This document shows positions 55,370-64,000 of a stretch of 64,000 nucleotides of DNA, piece by piece. A program made the translations under genes and the position numbers. Each line of letters begins with the position of its first letter. The stretch's first letter is position 1. The notes beneath the pieces were generated by a model. It was given only the letters and a program-made list of their open reading frames with translations, did no database searches and was not told the DNA's origin. This DNA comes from Streptococcus suis (GTDB lineage Bacteria; Bacillota; Bacilli; Lactobacillales; Streptococcaceae). Location of the stretch: the NCBI RefSeq assembly GCF_019794555.1, contig NZ_JAIMEP010000004.1, forward strand, positions 1-64,000, written 5' to 3'.

Positions 55370-55482
55370 GAGTTTTGAAACGATATTTTTCAAAACTCGA
55401 GCTAGTGCGTGCCCTAGACAAATCTTATAGGATTTGTCGTTGCCAGATGAGTAAGTTTACTTACCGTCTGGCATGGGCTAGC
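55370..55482. other. Four-hairpin structured element upstream of prmA
   Basis: An 11-bp hairpin (55370-55380 with 55388-55398) is followed by a three-way junction: outer stem GCTA+GCCC (55401-55404, 55411-55414) with GGGCTAGC (55475-55482), enclosing two hairpins (55417-55424 with 55431-55438; 55441-55447 with 55467-55473, plus an inner GTAAG/CTTAC). No ORF is convincing in 55282-55682. It may be a dispersed repeat or a structured RNA. Confidence 0.5.
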
Positions 55483-55682
55483 CTTTCCGTTGGCTTTTGT
55501 GTCTATTTGCATAGGCACCACCACCTTTCAGAAATCAGAACCACCGCTCAGATTTTCCTGTCATTTCATTTATTCGAAAATTATTTTGATTTTACTTACC
55601 TTATAACATTAACTTGTAAAATGGGCTAGAAATCGGTACAATAATACAGTGATTGACGCATAGAAAAGAAAAGGAAACAAAC

Positions 55683-56636
55683 ATGAACTCATGGCAAGAA
55701 TTAACGATTCACGTGCATCGTGATGCAGAAGAAGCAGTTTCAAATCTGATGATTGAAACGGGCAGTCAGGGGGTAGCCATTAGCGACTCGGCTGACTATG
55801 TGGGACAGGAGGACCGTTTTGGTGAACTCTATCCCGAGGTGGAGCAGTCAGATATGATTGCGATTACGGCCTATTATCCTGATACTGTAGATATTGAGGA
55901 AGTTAAGGCAGACTTGGCGACTCGCATGGCGGATTTGACAGGCTTTGGCTTGGAGATTGGTCAGGTCAGCCTAGAAAGTCAGGAATTGGCAGAGGAAGAC
56001 TGGGCGGACAACTGGAAGAAATACTATGAGCCAGCTCGCATTACCCACGATTTGACCATTGTGCCGTCTTGGACGGACTATGAGGCGACAGCTGGGGAGA
56101 AGATTATCCGCTTGGATCCAGGCATGGCTTTCGGTACAGGAACCCACCCGACGACCAAGATGAGCCTTTTTGCTCTTTCTCAGGTCCTGCGTGGTGGTGA
56201 AACGGTCATCGACGTCGGCACAGGTTCAGGTGTCCTTTCCATTGCTAGCTCCCTCCTAGGTGCCAAGAAGATTTATGCCTATGACTTGGATGAGGTGGCG
56301 GTGCGTGTAGCTCAGGAAAATATTGACCTTAACGCCAATACTAGCAATATTCATGTTGCAGCGGGCGATTTGCTTCGTGGCGTAGACATTGAAGCGGAAG
56401 TTATCGTTGCCAACATCTTGGCGGACATTCTCATCCATCTGACCGAGGATGCCTACCGTCTGGTCAAGGACGAGGGCTACCTGATTATGAGCGGCATCAT
56501 CGCGGACAAGTGGGACATGGTGCGAGCATCTGCGGAGGCGGCTGGCTTCCTCCTTGAGACTCACATGATGCAGGGCGAGTGGAATTGCTGCGTCTTTAAG
56601 AAGACGGCTGACCGATCAGGTGTGATTGGAGGCTAA
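55683..56636 (+). CDS. prmA: Ribosomal protein L11 methyltransferase
   Basis: PrmA (317 aa) methylates several sites in L11 using S-adenosylmethionine. The frame opens ten codons upstream, but [18 protein letters not shown] at 55683, after AAAGGAAAC, is the standard N-terminus. The substrate-recognition domain comes first; the Rossmann domain has [20 protein letters not shown] and the catalytic VANILADI. rsmE follows after one base, the common pairing. Confidence 0.94.
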   Translation: MNSWQELTIHVHRDAEEAVSNLMIETGSQGVAISDSADYVGQEDRFGELYPEVEQSDMIAITAYYPDTVDIEEVKADLATRMADLTGFGLEIGQVSLESQELAEEDWADNWKKYYEPARITHDLTIVPSWTDYEATAGEKIIRLDPGMAFGTGTHPTTKMSLFALSQVLRGGETVIDVGTGSGVLSIASSLLGAKKIYAYDLDEVAVRVAQENIDLNANTSNIHVAAGDLLRGVDIEAEVIVANILADILIHLTEDAYRLVKDEGYLIMSGIIADKWDMVRASAEAAGFLLETHMMQGEWNCCVFKKTADRSGVIGG

Positions 56637-56637
56637 G

Positions 56638-57384
56638 ATGCAGCAGTATTTTGTCAATGGCAGAGCGCCGCAGGGCATGTTCCAGATTAGCGATAAGGAC
56701 ACCGCCAAGCATATGTTTTCTGTTATGCGATTGCAGGCAGATGACCAGATTGTCCTAGTCTTTGACGACGGGATTAAACGCTTGGCACGGGTAGTAGACA
56801 GCCAGAGCCAATCTGTTGAAATTATTGAAGCATCGGCAGACAACGTCGAATTACCTGTTTCCGTTACCATTGCTCTGGGCTTTCCCAAGGGAGATAAGCT
56901 CGAATTTGTCTCCCAAAAGGCAACGGAATTAGGCATGACAGCCCTCTGGGCCTTTCCAGCTGACTGGTCTGTGGTCAAATGGGACGGTAAAAAATTAGGT
57001 AAAAAAGCAGAGAAGCTAGAAAAAATCGCCCAAGGCGCAGCCGAGCAGAGCAAACGCAATCGCATTCCAGCTGTTCGTTTATTTGAGAAAAAATCGGATT
57101 TCCTAGCTCAACTAGCAGGTTTTGACCAGATTATCTTAGCCTACGAAGAGGCTGCAAAAGAGGGCGAACAAGCCAACCTAGTAAAAATCTTGTCTGGCTT
57201 AGAAGCTGGACAATCAGTTCTGGTTATCATCGGTCCAGAAGGCGGCGTATCGCCTGAGGAAGTAGCCGCATTTGAAGGAGCAGGAGCGGTCAAGACAGGT
57301 CTAGGACCGCGTATCTTACGAGCGGAGACGGCTCCACTCTACGCCCTTTCTGCTATTAGCTACGTAACGGAATTGTTGAGGTAG
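56638..57384 (+). CDS. rsmE: 16S rRNA m3U1498 methyltransferase RsmE
   Basis: 248 residues from the ATG after TTGGAGG (four upstream codons in frame are not needed). SPOUT-fold markers are GFPKGDKLEF, the QSKRNRIP segment, IGPEGGVSPEEVAAFE and LGPRILRAETAPLYAL, which form the knotted cofactor site. It methylates the 30S decoding region. Likely cotranscribed with prmA and the DUF554 gene. Confidence 0.94.
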   Translation: MQQYFVNGRAPQGMFQISDKDTAKHMFSVMRLQADDQIVLVFDDGIKRLARVVDSQSQSVEIIEASADNVELPVSVTIALGFPKGDKLEFVSQKATELGMTALWAFPADWSVVKWDGKKLGKKAEKLEKIAQGAAEQSKRNRIPAVRLFEKKSDFLAQLAGFDQIILAYEEAAKEGEQANLVKILSGLEAGQSVLVIIGPEGGVSPEEVAAFEGAGAVKTGLGPRILRAETAPLYALSAISYVTELLR

Positions 57385-57388
57385 ATTC

Positions 57389-58105
57389 ATGTTTGCCTTA
57401 GGTACGATTATCAATACGGCGGCCATTGCCCTAGCAGGTTTGCTAGGATCTTGGTTTGGGCATTTACTAAAAGAACGGCATCAGTCGGGGTTGACGATGG
57501 CGAGTGGTGTTGCTGTTCTTTTTCTGGGGATTTCTGGTAGTTTAGAGGGGTTACTGACAGTTGTAGATGGTCAGATCACAAGTCAGAATAGTATGCTTCT
57601 GGTCATTAGTTTGGCGTTAGGAACCTTGGTGGGGGAAGTACTCCATATCGAAGGTTGGTTTGAGCAACTTGGTGTTTGGCTCCGTGAAAAATCGGGAAAT
57701 AGTCAAGATTCTCAGTTTTTAGATGCCTTTTTGACAGCTTCCTTGACTGTTTGTATTGGAGCTATGGCCATTATTGGTTCTATTCAAGATGGTTTGACGG
57801 GAGATTACCGATTATTAGCTATTAAAAGCATTTTGGATTTTATAATTATTTTGATTATGACTTCTAGTTTAGGTAAGGGAGCAGGGTTTTCGGCTGTACC
57901 CGTCTTCTTTTTCCAGGGCTCAGTAACGATTTTGGCACGTTTGATTGAACCGATTATGACGGATCAAGCACTTGCGAACCTTTCTCTAATAGGGTCCGTT
58001 CTTATTTTTTGTGTCGGAGTTAATATTGTTTGGGATCGAAAAATCCGCGTGACCAATATGTTGCCAGCTATTCTCATTGCTGTGATTTGGGGCTATTTTG
58101 CATAA
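57389..58105 (+). CDS. DUF554 family membrane protein
   Basis: 238 residues with about seven hydrophobic helices, starting MFALGTIINTAAIALAGLLG. GTLVGEVLHIEGWFEQLG and the CIGAMAIIGSIQDGL segment are typical of DUF554 (YqgA/YdfK) proteins, suggested transporters of unknown substrate. It follows rsmE after four bases with GAGGT before the ATG. Confidence 0.85.
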   Translation: MFALGTIINTAAIALAGLLGSWFGHLLKERHQSGLTMASGVAVLFLGISGSLEGLLTVVDGQITSQNSMLLVISLALGTLVGEVLHIEGWFEQLGVWLREKSGNSQDSQFLDAFLTASLTVCIGAMAIIGSIQDGLTGDYRLLAIKSILDFIIILIMTSSLGKGAGFSAVPVFFFQGSVTILARLIEPIMTDQALANLSLIGSVLIFCVGVNIVWDRKIRVTNMLPAILIAVIWGYFA

Positions 58106-58106
58106 G

Positions 58107-58130
58107 AAAACCAGGATTCCCCTGGTTTTT
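58107..58130. terminator. Bidirectional terminator between convergent genes
   Basis: AAAACCAGG (58107-58115) pairs with CCTGGTTTT (58121-58129). It serves both the DUF554 gene and the minus-strand GNAT gene, whose stop codon it covers. Confidence 0.85.
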
Positions 58131-58665
58131 ACTGTTTTCGTTCAAATTGCAAGAGGCTGACCTGCCCCAAGCCCTTCCAGACCTCCTCGACTTGCCCGAC
58201 CTGTTGAAAATCATTTTTCAAGAGTACCTGCTGAGAAGCACAGTTTTCTGGCAGGACAAAGGCGACGATTGTTGTTATCGGACATTCTTCTAGTAGGAAA
58301 TGGCAGAGCAGACTGACTGCTCGGCTAGCCAGACCTTGATTCCAGAAAGCATGATGAAGACGGTAGCCAATGGTCACCGACGCAGTTCGTTTTTTGTAGT
58401 CGAAAACTTCCAAGACGCCAATCAATTTTCCTTGAAATTCTAGTCCTAAAAACAATCTTTTTTTCTTATTAAAATCACGTTGGAAATGACTAATTCGTTT
58501 GCGAAGGGTTTCTTTACTTTTAGTTGATGTGTTAGGAGTGTATTGGAAATGAAGGGGATTGGAATAGATTTCCCAAAGATTGTCTAGATCACTTTCTTGG
58601 ATGTGTCGTAGTAAAATCGGAGGGTGGTCAAGAAATGGAATAGTGTCAAATAATGTATTAGTCAT
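58129..58665 (-). CDS. GNAT acetyltransferase, RimJ/RimL type
   Basis: 178 residues with the Acetyltransf_3 layout: ILLRHIQESDLDNLWEIYSN, then GVLEVFDYKKRTASVTIGY and the acetyl-CoA segment NQGLASRAVSLLCHFL, and N-x-A-S-Q-Q-VL near the end. It probably acetylates an N-terminal or small-molecule amine; the substrate cannot be read from sequence. Transcribed opposite to its neighbours. Confidence 0.82.
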   Translation of the reverse strand: MTNTLFDTIPFLDHPPILLRHIQESDLDNLWEIYSNPLHFQYTPNTSTKSKETLRKRISHFQRDFNKKKRLFLGLEFQGKLIGVLEVFDYKKRTASVTIGYRLHHAFWNQGLASRAVSLLCHFLLEECPITTIVAFVLPENCASQQVLLKNDFQQVGQVEEVWKGLGQVSLLQFERKQ

Positions 58666-58775
58666 AAAGATAGTATATCTGAAAAGTAGACTTTCTCAAA
58701 CCTTTCAGCGCTATCCTTTTTCTTTTTCCATGAAAATGGTAAAATAGTAGGAAATATAAGAGGAAGAGTAATGAC

Positions 58776-60980
58776 ATGAAAGAAATAAATTATACTGGGG
58801 AGGAAGTGGTTGCCTTAACGGCCACCTACTTACCGGAAGAGGATGTTGCCTTTGTCAAAAAAGCGTTAGATTTTGCTACAGAGGCGCACAAAACACAATT
58901 TCGTAAATCAGGTGAGCCCTATATTGTACACCCTATTCAGGTGGCAGGTATTTTAGCAGGTCTCAAGCTAGATGCTGTGACGGTTGCATGTGGTTTCTTA
59001 CATGATGTGGTTGAAGATACAGAGGTGACCTTGGATGAGATGGAAGCTGAATTTGGCCCGGAAGTCCGCCATATTGTCGGCGGTGTGACCAAACTGGGTA
59101 AGGTTGAATATAAATCTCATGAAGAACAACTAGCAGAAAACCACCGAAATATGTTAATTGCTATGTCTCAAGATATGCGGGTGATTTTGGTAAAACTCGC
59201 TGACCGCTTACACAACATGCGGACTCTTAAGCACTTGCGCAAGGACAAGCAGGAACGTATTTCACGTGAAACAATGGAAATCTATGCACCTCTTGCTCAC
59301 CGCTTAGGTATTTCTTCCATTAAGTGGGAATTGGAGGACATGTCTTTCCGCTATCTCAATGAAGTTGAATTTTATAAAATTACGCATATGATGCGTGAGA
59401 AGCGCCGTGAGCGTGAGGAATTAGTGACTGAAGTCGTCAACAAACTGCGAGAGTATACAGAGGAACGCCATCTTCACGGACAAATCTATGGTCGTCCAAA
59501 GCATATTTATTCTATTTATCGAAAAATGCATGATAAGAGGAAGCGTTTTGATGAGTTGTACGATTTGACTGCTATTCGTTGTATCATGGATACTCAAAGT
59601 GATGTTTATGCGATGCTAGGTTACATACATGAGTTGTGGAAACCAATGCCAGGAAGATTTAAAGATTACATCGCAAATCAGAAAGCTAATGGTTACCAAT
59701 CCATTCATACGACTGTATATGGGCCTAAAGGTCCAATCGAATTTCAAATTCGTACTGTAGAGATGCACCAAGTTGCAGAGTACGGGGTTGCAGCACACTG
59801 GGCCTATAAGCGTGGTGGTAAGGCAACCGCTTCTGAAAAAGAATTGCGTTGGATTAATAATTTGATCGAACTTCAAGAAGGTGCTGGTGGAGATGCACAA
59901 ACCTTTGTAGATTCTGTCAAAGAAGACATTTTTACAGAACGAATTTATGTCTTCACTCCTGATGGTGCGGTACGTGAACTGCCTAAGGACTCTGTGCCAA
60001 TCGACTTCGCATATGAAATTCATACCAAGGTAGGTGAGCGAGCGACAGGTGCTAAAGTCAACGGTCGCATGGTCCCTCTGACAACCAAACTCAAAACAGG
60101 GGATCAGGTAGAAATTATTACTTCAGCCAATTCCTTTGGTCCGAGTCGTGACTGGGTTAATCTTGTAAAAACCCATAAAGCCCGTAACAAAATCAAGCAG
60201 TTCTTTAAAAATCAAGATAAGGAATTATCGGTTTCCAAAGGACGTGAGATGCTTCAAAGCTTGCTTCAAGAAAATGGCTACGTTCCGAACCAGTATTTAG
60301 ATCGTCGTCACATGGATGAAGTTTTGCAAAAGACCAGCTATAAAACAGACGAGGCACTTTATGCGGCAGTCGGTTTTGGAGAAGTTTCTGCTGTGTCAAT
60401 CTTCAATCGTTTGACAGAAAAGGAACGTCGTGAGGCCGAACGTGCCAAGGCAAAAGCGGTCGCAGATGAACTGGTTAATGGTGGAGAGGTCAAACACGAC
60501 AATAAAGACAGTTTAAAAATCCGACACGAGGGTGGTGTGGTTATCGAGGGCGCTTCTGGCTTGCTGATTCGGATTGCCAAATGTTGTAATCCAGTACCGG
60601 GTGATGAAATTGTTGGTTATATCACCAAGGGGCGTGGGGTGGCTGTTCATCGTGTGGACTGTATGAACCTTAAGAGTCAAGAAAATTACGATGTGCGCTT
60701 AATTGATGTTGACTGGGAAGATGATAATTCAACAAAAGAGTACATGGCCAATATTGATATTTATGGACTGAATCGTTCGGGACTTCTCAATGATGTTTTG
60801 AAAGTATTGACTAATGCTAGCAAAAACATTTCGTCCGTTAATGCACAACCAACTAAGGATATGAAATTTGCGACGATCCATGTATCCTTTGGGATTTCCA
60901 ATTTGGCAACCTTGACAAGTTTGGTTGACAAGATTAAGTCGGTTCCAGAAGTTTATTCAGTGAAAAGGACCAACGGATAA
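58776..60980 (+). CDS. relA: Bifunctional (p)ppGpp synthetase/hydrolase Rel
   Basis: 734 residues. HD hydrolase domain with [10 protein letters not shown] and the metal ligands around it; synthetase domain with [25 protein letters not shown] and [15 protein letters not shown]; then TGS ([13 protein letters not shown]), a zinc-finger/conserved-cysteine region ([11 protein letters not shown]) and a C-terminal ACT domain. The HD motif is intact, so the enzyme should both make and degrade the alarmone. TGGTAAAAT about 38 bases upstream is a plausible extended -10. dtd follows after one base. Confidence 0.95.
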   Translation: MKEINYTGEEVVALTATYLPEEDVAFVKKALDFATEAHKTQFRKSGEPYIVHPIQVAGILAGLKLDAVTVACGFLHDVVEDTEVTLDEMEAEFGPEVRHIVGGVTKLGKVEYKSHEEQLAENHRNMLIAMSQDMRVILVKLADRLHNMRTLKHLRKDKQERISRETMEIYAPLAHRLGISSIKWELEDMSFRYLNEVEFYKITHMMREKRREREELVTEVVNKLREYTEERHLHGQIYGRPKHIYSIYRKMHDKRKRFDELYDLTAIRCIMDTQSDVYAMLGYIHELWKPMPGRFKDYIANQKANGYQSIHTTVYGPKGPIEFQIRTVEMHQVAEYGVAAHWAYKRGGKATASEKELRWINNLIELQEGAGGDAQTFVDSVKEDIFTERIYVFTPDGAVRELPKDSVPIDFAYEIHTKVGERATGAKVNGRMVPLTTKLKTGDQVEIITSANSFGPSRDWVNLVKTHKARNKIKQFFKNQDKELSVSKGREMLQSLLQENGYVPNQYLDRRHMDEVLQKTSYKTDEALYAAVGFGEVSAVSIFNRLTEKERREAERAKAKAVADELVNGGEVKHDNKDSLKIRHEGGVVIEGASGLLIRIAKCCNPVPGDEIVGYITKGRGVAVHRVDCMNLKSQENYDVRLIDVDWEDDNSTKEYMANIDIYGLNRSGLLNDVLKVLTNASKNISSVNAQPTKDMKFATIHVSFGISNLATLTSLVDKIKSVPEVYSVKRTNG

Positions 60981-60981
60981 G

Positions 60982-61425
60982 ATGAAAATAGTATTACAAC
61001 GTGTTTCTCAAGCCAGTGTGACTATCGAAGAAATGGTACATGGGCAGATCAAGCAAGGCCTTCTTCTTTTGGTCGGTATTGGTCCGGAAGATGGTCAAGA
61101 AGATTTGGATTATGCTGTGCGAAAAATCGTTAATATGCGGATATTTTCAGATGAGGCAGGTAAGATGAACAAGTCTGTTCAAGATGTGGAGGGCAAGATA
61201 TTATCCATTTCTCAATTTACTCTTTTTGCGGATACAAAAAAAGGTAATCGCCCTGCATTTACAGGAGCGGCAGCACCTGCTCTGGCCAGCCAACTCTATG
61301 ATGAGTTTAATCAGGCCTTGTCTGAATTTGTACCAGTCGAGGTGGGTGTTTTTGGGGCTGATATGCAGGTCAGTCTAGTCAATGATGGACCGGTTACCAT
61401 TATCTTAGATACAAAAAACAGGTAA
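60982..61425 (+). CDS. dtd: D-aminoacyl-tRNA deacylase
   Basis: 147 residues. [17 protein letters not shown], the catalytic [17 protein letters not shown] and the [11 protein letters not shown] segment identify DTD, which removes D-amino acids from tRNA. It follows rel directly, a common Gram-positive order. Confidence 0.96.
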   Translation: MKIVLQRVSQASVTIEEMVHGQIKQGLLLLVGIGPEDGQEDLDYAVRKIVNMRIFSDEAGKMNKSVQDVEGKILSISQFTLFADTKKGNRPAFTGAAAPALASQLYDEFNQALSEFVPVEVGVFGADMQVSLVNDGPVTIILDTKNR

Positions 61426-61501
61426 GAATTTCAGAAATAGTCTGTACTCTCTATCTCTATTTTGATATACTAATGTCGAAAGGTAGTTATGGAGGCTGGC
61501 T

Positions 61502-61687
61502 ATGAAAAAATTGTTCACCAATCATTTCTTTTATTTGACGATTGCATTTATTTTGATTCTAGTGATTTTCTTTAGCGGAGTGGATAAACGCTGGATTATT
61601 CTTGTGAGTTTTCTTTACTTCATCCCTTCGCAGATTTTATATCGGCGTCGCCTAAAAGAGCGACTACAAGAAGACCAGCCCAAGTAG
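61502..61687 (+). CDS. Small membrane protein
   Basis: 61 residues with two membrane helices (FFYLTIAFILILVIFFSG and WIILVSFLYFIPSQIL) and a basic C-terminal tail (YRRRLKERLQED). GGAGG lies before the ATG and TATACT at about 61467-61472 may be its -10. No family recognised; the coding potential is supported by the ribosome-binding site and the following terminator. Confidence 0.6.
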   Translation: MKKLFTNHFFYLTIAFILILVIFFSGVDKRWIILVSFLYFIPSQILYRRRLKERLQEDQPK

Positions 61688-61697
61688 GCTGGTTTCA

Positions 61698-61744
61698 GAT
61701 TGAAGAAAAAGTCCATTTTGGACAATGTTCTTCAATCTTTTTTC
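61698..61744 (+). terminator. Terminator after the small membrane protein
   Basis: GATTGAAGAA (61698-61707) pairs with TTCTTCAATC (61728-61737), with an inner TCCA/TGGA, then TTTTTT. Confidence 0.85.
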
Positions 61745-61761
61745 TTTATGTTGAAAATAAA

Positions 61762-61803
61762 AAACTCTCAGAAACGCCGAAATATCAATGTTTCTAAGAG
61801 TTT
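61762..61803 (-). terminator. Inverted repeat with a minus-strand U tract
   Basis: AAACTCT and AGAAAC pair with GTTTCT and AGAGTTT around a 14-nt loop. The A run before it would be a U tract on the minus strand, although no minus-strand gene is visible upstream of it. Confidence 0.4.
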
Positions 61804-61870
61804 AATGACTTGCTATCTTTTACAAACTTCTTCAATTTTTTATATTTTTAGGAGTTTGTCTACGTTCTGT

Positions 61871-61919
61871 GCAACCTGACATAGATGTCATGTTGCTTTT
61901 TTAATTTTTCACTTATACT
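61871..61919 (+). promoter_or_regulatory. ComR-type box upstream of an ABC transporter
   Basis: GCAACCTGACATAGATGTCATGTTGC (61871-61896, broken into halves around AG) is a near-perfect dyad with the ComR-box form GACA-N4-TGTC-N-TGTT. TATACT at 61914-61919 lies 19 bp behind it (24 bp at comS and comX). No gene lies in 61920-62077 apart from a doubtful 26-codon frame at 61962. Confidence 0.6.
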
Positions 61920-62077
61920 AAGACTATAAAGCATGACTAGTAGAAAAACTTGAAGTGGAAAATGGTCATTCATTACAGAATATCGACCGTTCGTGACATG
62001 AATGTAACTATTGTGCTGATTTGTTTTATACAAAGTTCATAAATGATGACTATAAATTAAGGAAAAGGAGATAAGTT

Positions 62078-62914
62078 ATGAAAGAAACTATGATTGTAGC
62101 GGATAAGATTACAAAGTCATTTGGGGATAAAGTTGCCTTAAAAAGTATTAGTTTTGAAATTCGTGAGGGGAATATCTTTGGATTCTTAGGGCCGTCTGGT
62201 TCTGGTAAAACAACGATGATTAATATTTTAACAGGTCAGATGAAGGCAAACCAAGGGAAGGGCAAGTTGCTAGGCAAAGATTCTTCTGATTTGACTCCAT
62301 CGGATTTAGAAGAAATTGGAATTGTCAGTGACAAAAGTGGTTTTTATGAGAAATTATCATTGGAAAAGAATTTACAGTTGTATGGAAAATTATTTGGTGC
62401 GAAAGCAGGGAAAATAGATGAATTATTGAAACAGGTTGGTTTGTTTGATAGCAAGAAGACACCTGCTGAGAAGTTATCAACTGGTATGAAACAACGCATG
62501 CTACTTGTCAGGGCATTACTAAATGCTCCAAAAATTCTCTTTCTTGACGAACCAACAAGTGGGTTAGATCCAACTACCTCTCAATCCATACATGCCCTAC
62601 TTATGGATTTGAAAGAACAAGGAACAACGATTTTCTTGACGACTCACGATATGCGTGAAGCTACCCTGCTTTGTGATGAGTTAGTCTTACTAAACAAAGG
62701 TAGGTTAGTGGAAAAAGGTATCCCGAGAGATATTATTCAAAGATACAATCAGGATAAAGTGGTAAGAATTACCTATTCTGATTTTAGTCAAAAAGAAATT
62801 TCGTTTGCAAACTTTACCAATAATGACCTATCAAACGCGATTGCCATCCACTCATGCGAGCCAACGCTCGAAGATATTTTTATTCAATTGACAGGAGAGA
62901 AGCTAAATGTTTAG
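62078..62914 (+). CDS. ABC transporter ATP-binding protein
   Basis: 278 residues after AAAAGGAGA. Walker A LGPSGSGKTT near residue 39, the signature LSTGMKQRMLLVRAL, Walker B ILFLDEPTSGLDP and the H-loop TTHD place it with CcmA/NatA-like ATPases that drive ABC-2 permeases. The stop overlaps the permease start by 8 bp. The ComR-type box upstream suggests expression in the early competence response (inference); an exporter of peptide or toxin is possible. Confidence 0.85.
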   Translation: MKETMIVADKITKSFGDKVALKSISFEIREGNIFGFLGPSGSGKTTMINILTGQMKANQGKGKLLGKDSSDLTPSDLEEIGIVSDKSGFYEKLSLEKNLQLYGKLFGAKAGKIDELLKQVGLFDSKKTPAEKLSTGMKQRMLLVRALLNAPKILFLDEPTSGLDPTTSQSIHALLMDLKEQGTTIFLTTHDMREATLLCDELVLLNKGRLVEKGIPRDIIQRYNQDKVVRITYSDFSQKEISFANFTNNDLSNAIAIHSCEPTLEDIFIQLTGEKLNV

Positions 62915-63608
62915 AAGAATGAATGCCTTGATTTGGCTGAGAAATCAAATTTTATTAAGCAATAAAAATCTATCCGTTCAGATTCTATTGCCATTCATGC
63001 TCGTTTTACTTTATAAAAATTTTATGGAAGCATCAGGAATGAAACTCATGTTTGTCTGTTTGTCCATGGCAATTTCAATGTCTATTGGGATGACGATTTC
63101 AACCATGATTGCTGAAGAGAAAGAAAAAAACATGCTCAAAACCCTGTTGCTGAGTGGCGTGAGATACCATGAATATATTCTGTCTGTCCTTATACATCCA
63201 CTGATATTAACGGTGATTACTTTGATTCTATTTCCGGTGATGACCGATGCCAATTTAGAAGGAATCTATATCGAATATATAGCAGTCATGTTTCTAACCA
63301 CGGTAGCGGTGATGCTGATTAATATGTGTATTGGTTTGTTATCTGATACACAATCAAAAGCTCAAATTAATGGATTGCCTATTACATTTATTGTAGCCTT
63401 GTTGCCAATGTTTTCGTTGGCGAAAGAAGGAGTGGCAACCGTTGTAAGTTATACCTTTATGGGAGCCTATACAGATTTCTTTATTGAAACAAATTTTTCC
63501 ATGAGTGATAACTCTATTAAGATTCTGTTACTTTGGAATGTAATTCTTATCGTGCTCACTGTTCTTGCGATAAAGAAAAGTAAGGTAATAGTTACTGATA
63601 AAAAGTAG
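62907..63608 (+). CDS. ABC-2 family permease
   Basis: 233 residues with six hydrophobic helices and the ABC-2 feature EEKEKNMLKTLLLSGVRYHEYILSV between helices two and three, as in NatB/YhgE-like permeases. Forms a transporter with the preceding ATPase. Substrate unknown. Confidence 0.8.
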   Translation: MFRRMNALIWLRNQILLSNKNLSVQILLPFMLVLLYKNFMEASGMKLMFVCLSMAISMSIGMTISTMIAEEKEKNMLKTLLLSGVRYHEYILSVLIHPLILTVITLILFPVMTDANLEGIYIEYIAVMFLTTVAVMLINMCIGLLSDTQSKAQINGLPITFIVALLPMFSLAKEGVATVVSYTFMGAYTDFFIETNFSMSDNSIKILLLWNVILIVLTVLAIKKSKVIVTDKK

Positions 63609-63623
63609 TTGGATACTAAAAAC

Positions 63624-63660
63624 CAATCGCTCTGTTTAATTGGGGCGATTGGCTTTTTCT
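63624..63660. terminator. Terminator between convergent genes
   Basis: CCAATCGC (63624-63631) pairs with GCGATTGG (63646-63653), then CTTTTTC. The stem includes the last codons of the minus-strand gene. Confidence 0.8.
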
Positions 63661-64000
63661 ATGTATAATTGTTGAGCAATAGTGGTGGGTACTGCGAGTT
63701 CTTTGCCCTTGTACTGAATAGTAATCGTTTGGGCAAAACTATCAAAATCTGTTACAACCAGCTGATCTCCGACAGCTAAATCATGTTGTTCTAAGTACTG
63801 GAGGAGCTGATAAAAGTCGTGTATACGGACAAGTTGGTAGTATCCAGTTTCAGTGAGTTGGGAGAGTCGTGTCTGGTAGCGTTCGATGAGTGGCTGACCT
63901 GCTTGAGGAATGCTTCCACCATGAGGACAAGTTTGGGGCTGTTCCAGTAGTAGGTCTAGTCGATTGATAAAGTGATCTGAAACGGTGTGCTCTAGAATCT
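63637..64000 (-). CDS. DtxR/MntR-family metalloregulator, 3' part only
   Basis: The minus-strand frame reads ILEHTVSDHFINRLDLLLEQ, then CPHGGSIPQ, and ends with an SH3/FeoA-like domain (LAVGDQLVVTDFDSFAQTITI). LEHTVSDHF and CPHGGSIP carry metal-binding histidine, glutamate and cysteine residues typical of streptococcal manganese/iron regulators (SloR/MtsR/TroR group). The DNA-binding N-terminus lies beyond the window edge, so about 121 residues are seen. Confidence 0.85.

Noticed and set aside
55336-55629. 97-codon frame upstream of prmA
   Set aside because: It crosses the four-hairpin element, has no ribosome-binding site, and its codons reflect the inverted repeats.

Overview
The window is chromosomal DNA of a low-GC Gram-positive coccus, almost certainly a Streptococcus and most likely S. 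suis. I base this on the araT-recO-plsX-acpP-pur gene order, a ComR/ComS/ComX competence circuit, SigX-type promoters (TACGAATA), the cinA-recA-spx-ireB-ruvX block and streptococcal families such as DUF3013. The species name is inference; the genus is well supported.

Layout. 1-180: 3' end of an IS1182-like transposase. 329-3521: araT, recO, plsX, acpP. 3639-19359: a purine biosynthesis cluster (purC, L, F, M, N, small membrane ORF, purH, then purD, E, K, B), split between purH and purD by an AT-rich GmrSD-like (DUF262/DUF1524) restriction gene. Candidate PurBoxes precede purC and purD, and a branched RNA fold precedes purB. 19405-24984: a SigX-box-led operon of two paralogous 30-residue peptides, ABC-2 permeases, an ATPase, a CPBP membrane protease and an ABC exporter. 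25094: a MerR regulator fused to a membrane domain. 26560-32910: bacteriocin region with five SigX boxes, several double-glycine precursors, immunity-like proteins and a ComA/BlpA-type peptidase exporter with its ComB-like partner. 33321-36313: amino-acid ABC transporter (minus strand). 36399-38759: ruvB, a GNAT protein, a HAD phosphatase. 38915-39955: comR and comS. 40025-45633: folC, a membrane protein, mutL, ruvA. 45819-50551: tag, cinA, recA, spx, ireB, ruvX, DUF1292. 50572-51182: duplicated repeat and a truncated nucleotidyltransferase. 51281-51834: ComR box and comX. 52222-53885: tRNA-Lys, probable 6S RNA, rarA. 53955-63608: mazG-like, DUF3013, ASCH, a possible type I toxin-antitoxin locus, prmA, rsmE, DUF554, GNAT, rel, dtd and an ABC transporter behind a ComR-type box. 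63637-64000: 3' part of a DtxR-family regulator on the minus strand.

How the parts connect. The window holds the whole control chain for competence: ComR (38915), its pheromone gene comS (39890), the alternative sigma factor ComX/SigX (51364), ComR-type boxes before comS, comX and an ABC transporter (61871), and SigX boxes before the 30-residue peptides, the bacteriocin exporter, a two-peptide bacteriocin and probably cinA-recA. The simplest reading is that DNA uptake, recombinational repair and peptide-mediated killing of neighbours are switched on together. The twin 30-residue peptide operon is the best candidate for an undescribed system. All functional links are inferred from sequence motifs and gene order; no expression data or database search supports them.
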